Shown: piece after piece, positions 62,950 to 64,000 of the stretch
Numbering within the stretch: the stretch's first letter is position 1
Layout: each line of letters starts with the position of its first letter
Source of the DNA: CAVRQM01 sp963822705
Lineage (GTDB): Bacteria; Pseudomonadota; Alphaproteobacteria; Acetobacterales; Acetobacteraceae
Assembly (NCBI GenBank): GCA_963822705.1
Contig: CAWGIX010000012.1
Span: 1 to 64,000, forward strand
Direction: 5' to 3'
Length of the DNA: 64,000 nucleotides
The notes under the pieces: model-generated
Told to the model about the DNA's origin: nothing
Databases searched by the model: none
What the model saw: only the letters and a program-made list of their open reading frames with translations
Made by a program: the position numbers and the translations under genes

Positions 62950-64000
62950 CTACCGCAGGAACAGCAGATAGATGCTGACCAGCGCGACCAAGCCGATCAG
63001 CATGGTGAATGCGTAGACGGCGATCGACCCGGTCTGGATTTTCACCACCTGCGAGGCGCCGCCCGCGGTCAGTGACGCCGCGCCGTTCGGAATGCCATCA
63101 ATGATCTTTGCGTCACCTACCTGCCACAGCTCGCGTGCGAGCCAGTTGTACGGACGCACGATCGTCCTGTCGTACAGCTCGTCGAAATACCACTTGTTGA
63201 GCACGAACCGATATCCGGCCGGGAACGCGGCGGCGAGACGCACCGGCAGGCCGGGCGAGAGCATGTAGAACCAATACGCAATGGCAATGCCGAGCAGGCC
63301 CACCACGCTCGGCGCGAAATGCACCCAATGCGGCACCTTGTCGATGCCGCCCAGCACGCTGTTCGTGGTCGCCACCTGGATCGATGCGCGCCAGAAATCG
63401 CGCCAATCAGCCCCGATCAGCTGCTCCCGGAGCGCGAAACCGGCGACCACCGCGCCGACGGCCAGCAGGATCAGCGGCACGGTCATCACCGGCGGACTTT
63501 CGTGGACGTGCTCCATGACGTGATGGTCGGCGCGCGGGCGGCCATGAAAGGTCATGATCAGCAGCCGCCAGGAGTAGAACGCAGTGAGCAGCGCCCCGAT
63601 CAACGTGCACCAAAAACCGTACTGGCCGATGCCGGTGTGCGAGGCCCAGGCTGCCTCGATGATCGCGTCCTTGCTGAAATAGCCCGAGAACGGAAACACG
63701 CCGGCCAGCGACAGATTGCCGATCCACATCATGGCGTAGGTGAGCGGGATCAGCCGCCACAAGCCACCCATCTTGCGCATGTCCTGCTCGCCGGAGACGG
63801 CGTGGATCACCGAACCGGCGGTGAGGAACAGCAGCGCCTTGAAGAAGGCGTGCGTCAGCAGGTGAAAGATCGAGGCCTGGTAGGCGCCCACTCCGGCGGC
63901 CACGAACATGTAGCCGAGCTGCGAGCAGGTGGAATAGGCGATCACCCGCTTGATGTCGAACTGGGCGCACCCGACGGTGGCGGCAAACAGGGCCGTGGTG
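62950..64000 (-). CDS. nuoL: NADH-quinone oxidoreductase subunit L, C-terminal part (cut by window end)
   Basis: The last ~350 residues of NuoL lie in the window; the gene continues past base 64000. TTALFAATVGCAQFDIKRVI and AYSTCSQLGYMFVAAGVGAY are the entry into the conserved antiporter core. IFHLLTHAFFKALLFLTAGS, EQDMRKMGGLWRLIPLTYAM and GYFSKDAIIEAAWASHTG follow. The long C-terminal lateral-helix region is present (FVLNKWYFDELYDRTIVRPY). It ends at 62950, 11 bases before nuoM. Confidence 0.95.
   Translation of the reverse strand, partial: TTALFAATVGCAQFDIKRVIAYSTCSQLGYMFVAAGVGAYQASIFHLLTHAFFKALLFLTAGSVIHAVSGEQDMRKMGGLWRLIPLTYAMMWIGNLSLAGVFPFSGYFSKDAIIEAAWASHTGIGQYGFWCTLIGALLTAFYSWRLLIMTFHGRPRADHHVMEHVHESPPVMTVPLILLAVGAVVAGFALREQLIGADWRDFWRASIQVATTNSVLGGIDKVPHWVHFAPSVVGLLGIAIAYWFYMLSPGLPVRLAAAFPAGYRFVLNKWYFDELYDRTIVRPYNWLARELWQVGDAKIIDGIPNGAASLTAGGASQVVKIQTGSIAVYAFTMLIGLVALVSIYLLFLR

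Overview
High-GC window with many GTG/TTG starts, 1-4 bp stop/start overlaps and a gene content that points to an alphaproteobacterium, most likely Rhodospirillales/Acetobacteraceae. The main support is the order nuoL-nuoM-nuoN-birA-coaX-rnj, the FYDL-type zinc-ribbon protein beside aroA-cmk, an infC that starts with ATA, and several lineage-type hypothetical proteins. The tetrahydromethanopterin (H4MPT) genes mch-orf5-orf7-fae show a C1-oxidising, methylotrophic capacity.

Layout. 1-2761: broken DUF29 gene, ybjN-like gene, proC, TetR-like regulator. 2807-6359 (minus): ribose-type sugar ABC transporter. 6545-10299: vanadium haloperoxidase-like protein, orphan EnvZ-like kinase, Uma2 protein. 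10308-15197: infC, a Uma2 remnant, thrS, heptosyltransferase-like gene, class I aldolase. 15256-20179: VapC remnant, periplasmic binding protein, AcpA-like phosphoesterase, two very small envelope proteins, a glycosyltransferase. 20225-22701: alpha/beta hydrolase, SDR epimerase, TPR protein. 22785-28489 (minus): a second sugar ABC transporter with a double-length permease and an SMP-30 lactonase. 28559-35014: EF-G paralogue divergent from the H4MPT/formaldehyde cluster. 35070-42344: gene remnants, a hydroxyacid dehydrogenase, lactonase, SDR, an E1alpha-E1beta-lipoyl fusion, then a divergent degenerate SDR and a DSD1-type PLP enzyme. 42341-45525: zinc-ribbon protein, aroA, cmk, two small proteins. 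45608-48296: esterase lipoprotein and a GloVer-repeat secreted protein. 48475-53345 (minus): acyl-CoA-dehydrogenase-like flavoprotein, cytosolic PhnD-like protein and TusA/radical-SAM protein, preceded by a methyltransferase, DUF2007 and a hypothetical gene. 53471-64000 (minus): BMP binding protein, proS, DUF1467, rnj, coaX, birA, nuoN, nuoM, nuoL (cut by the window end).

How it fits together: formaldehyde is condensed with H4MPT by Fae and the methenyl form is hydrolysed by Mch; orf5/orf7 and the ATP-grasp gene probably serve cofactor synthesis. Two sugar ABC systems, two SMP-30 lactonases, SDRs, a hydroxyacid dehydrogenase and the E1 fusion look like catabolism of sugar acids or sugar lactones. 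The most novel-looking unit is the three-gene flavoprotein / cytosolic PhnD-like / TusA-radical SAM operon at 48475-51558.

Caution: about twenty genes, including normally essential ones (proC, aroA, coaX, nuoM), are interrupted by single-base frameshifts while both halves remain fully conserved. Several of these sit in short homopolymers. This pattern fits uncorrected sequencing indels better than gene decay, so most such genes are annotated as CDS with the shift noted. No rRNA, CRISPR array or complete insertion sequence was seen, and no tRNA was recognised by eye.
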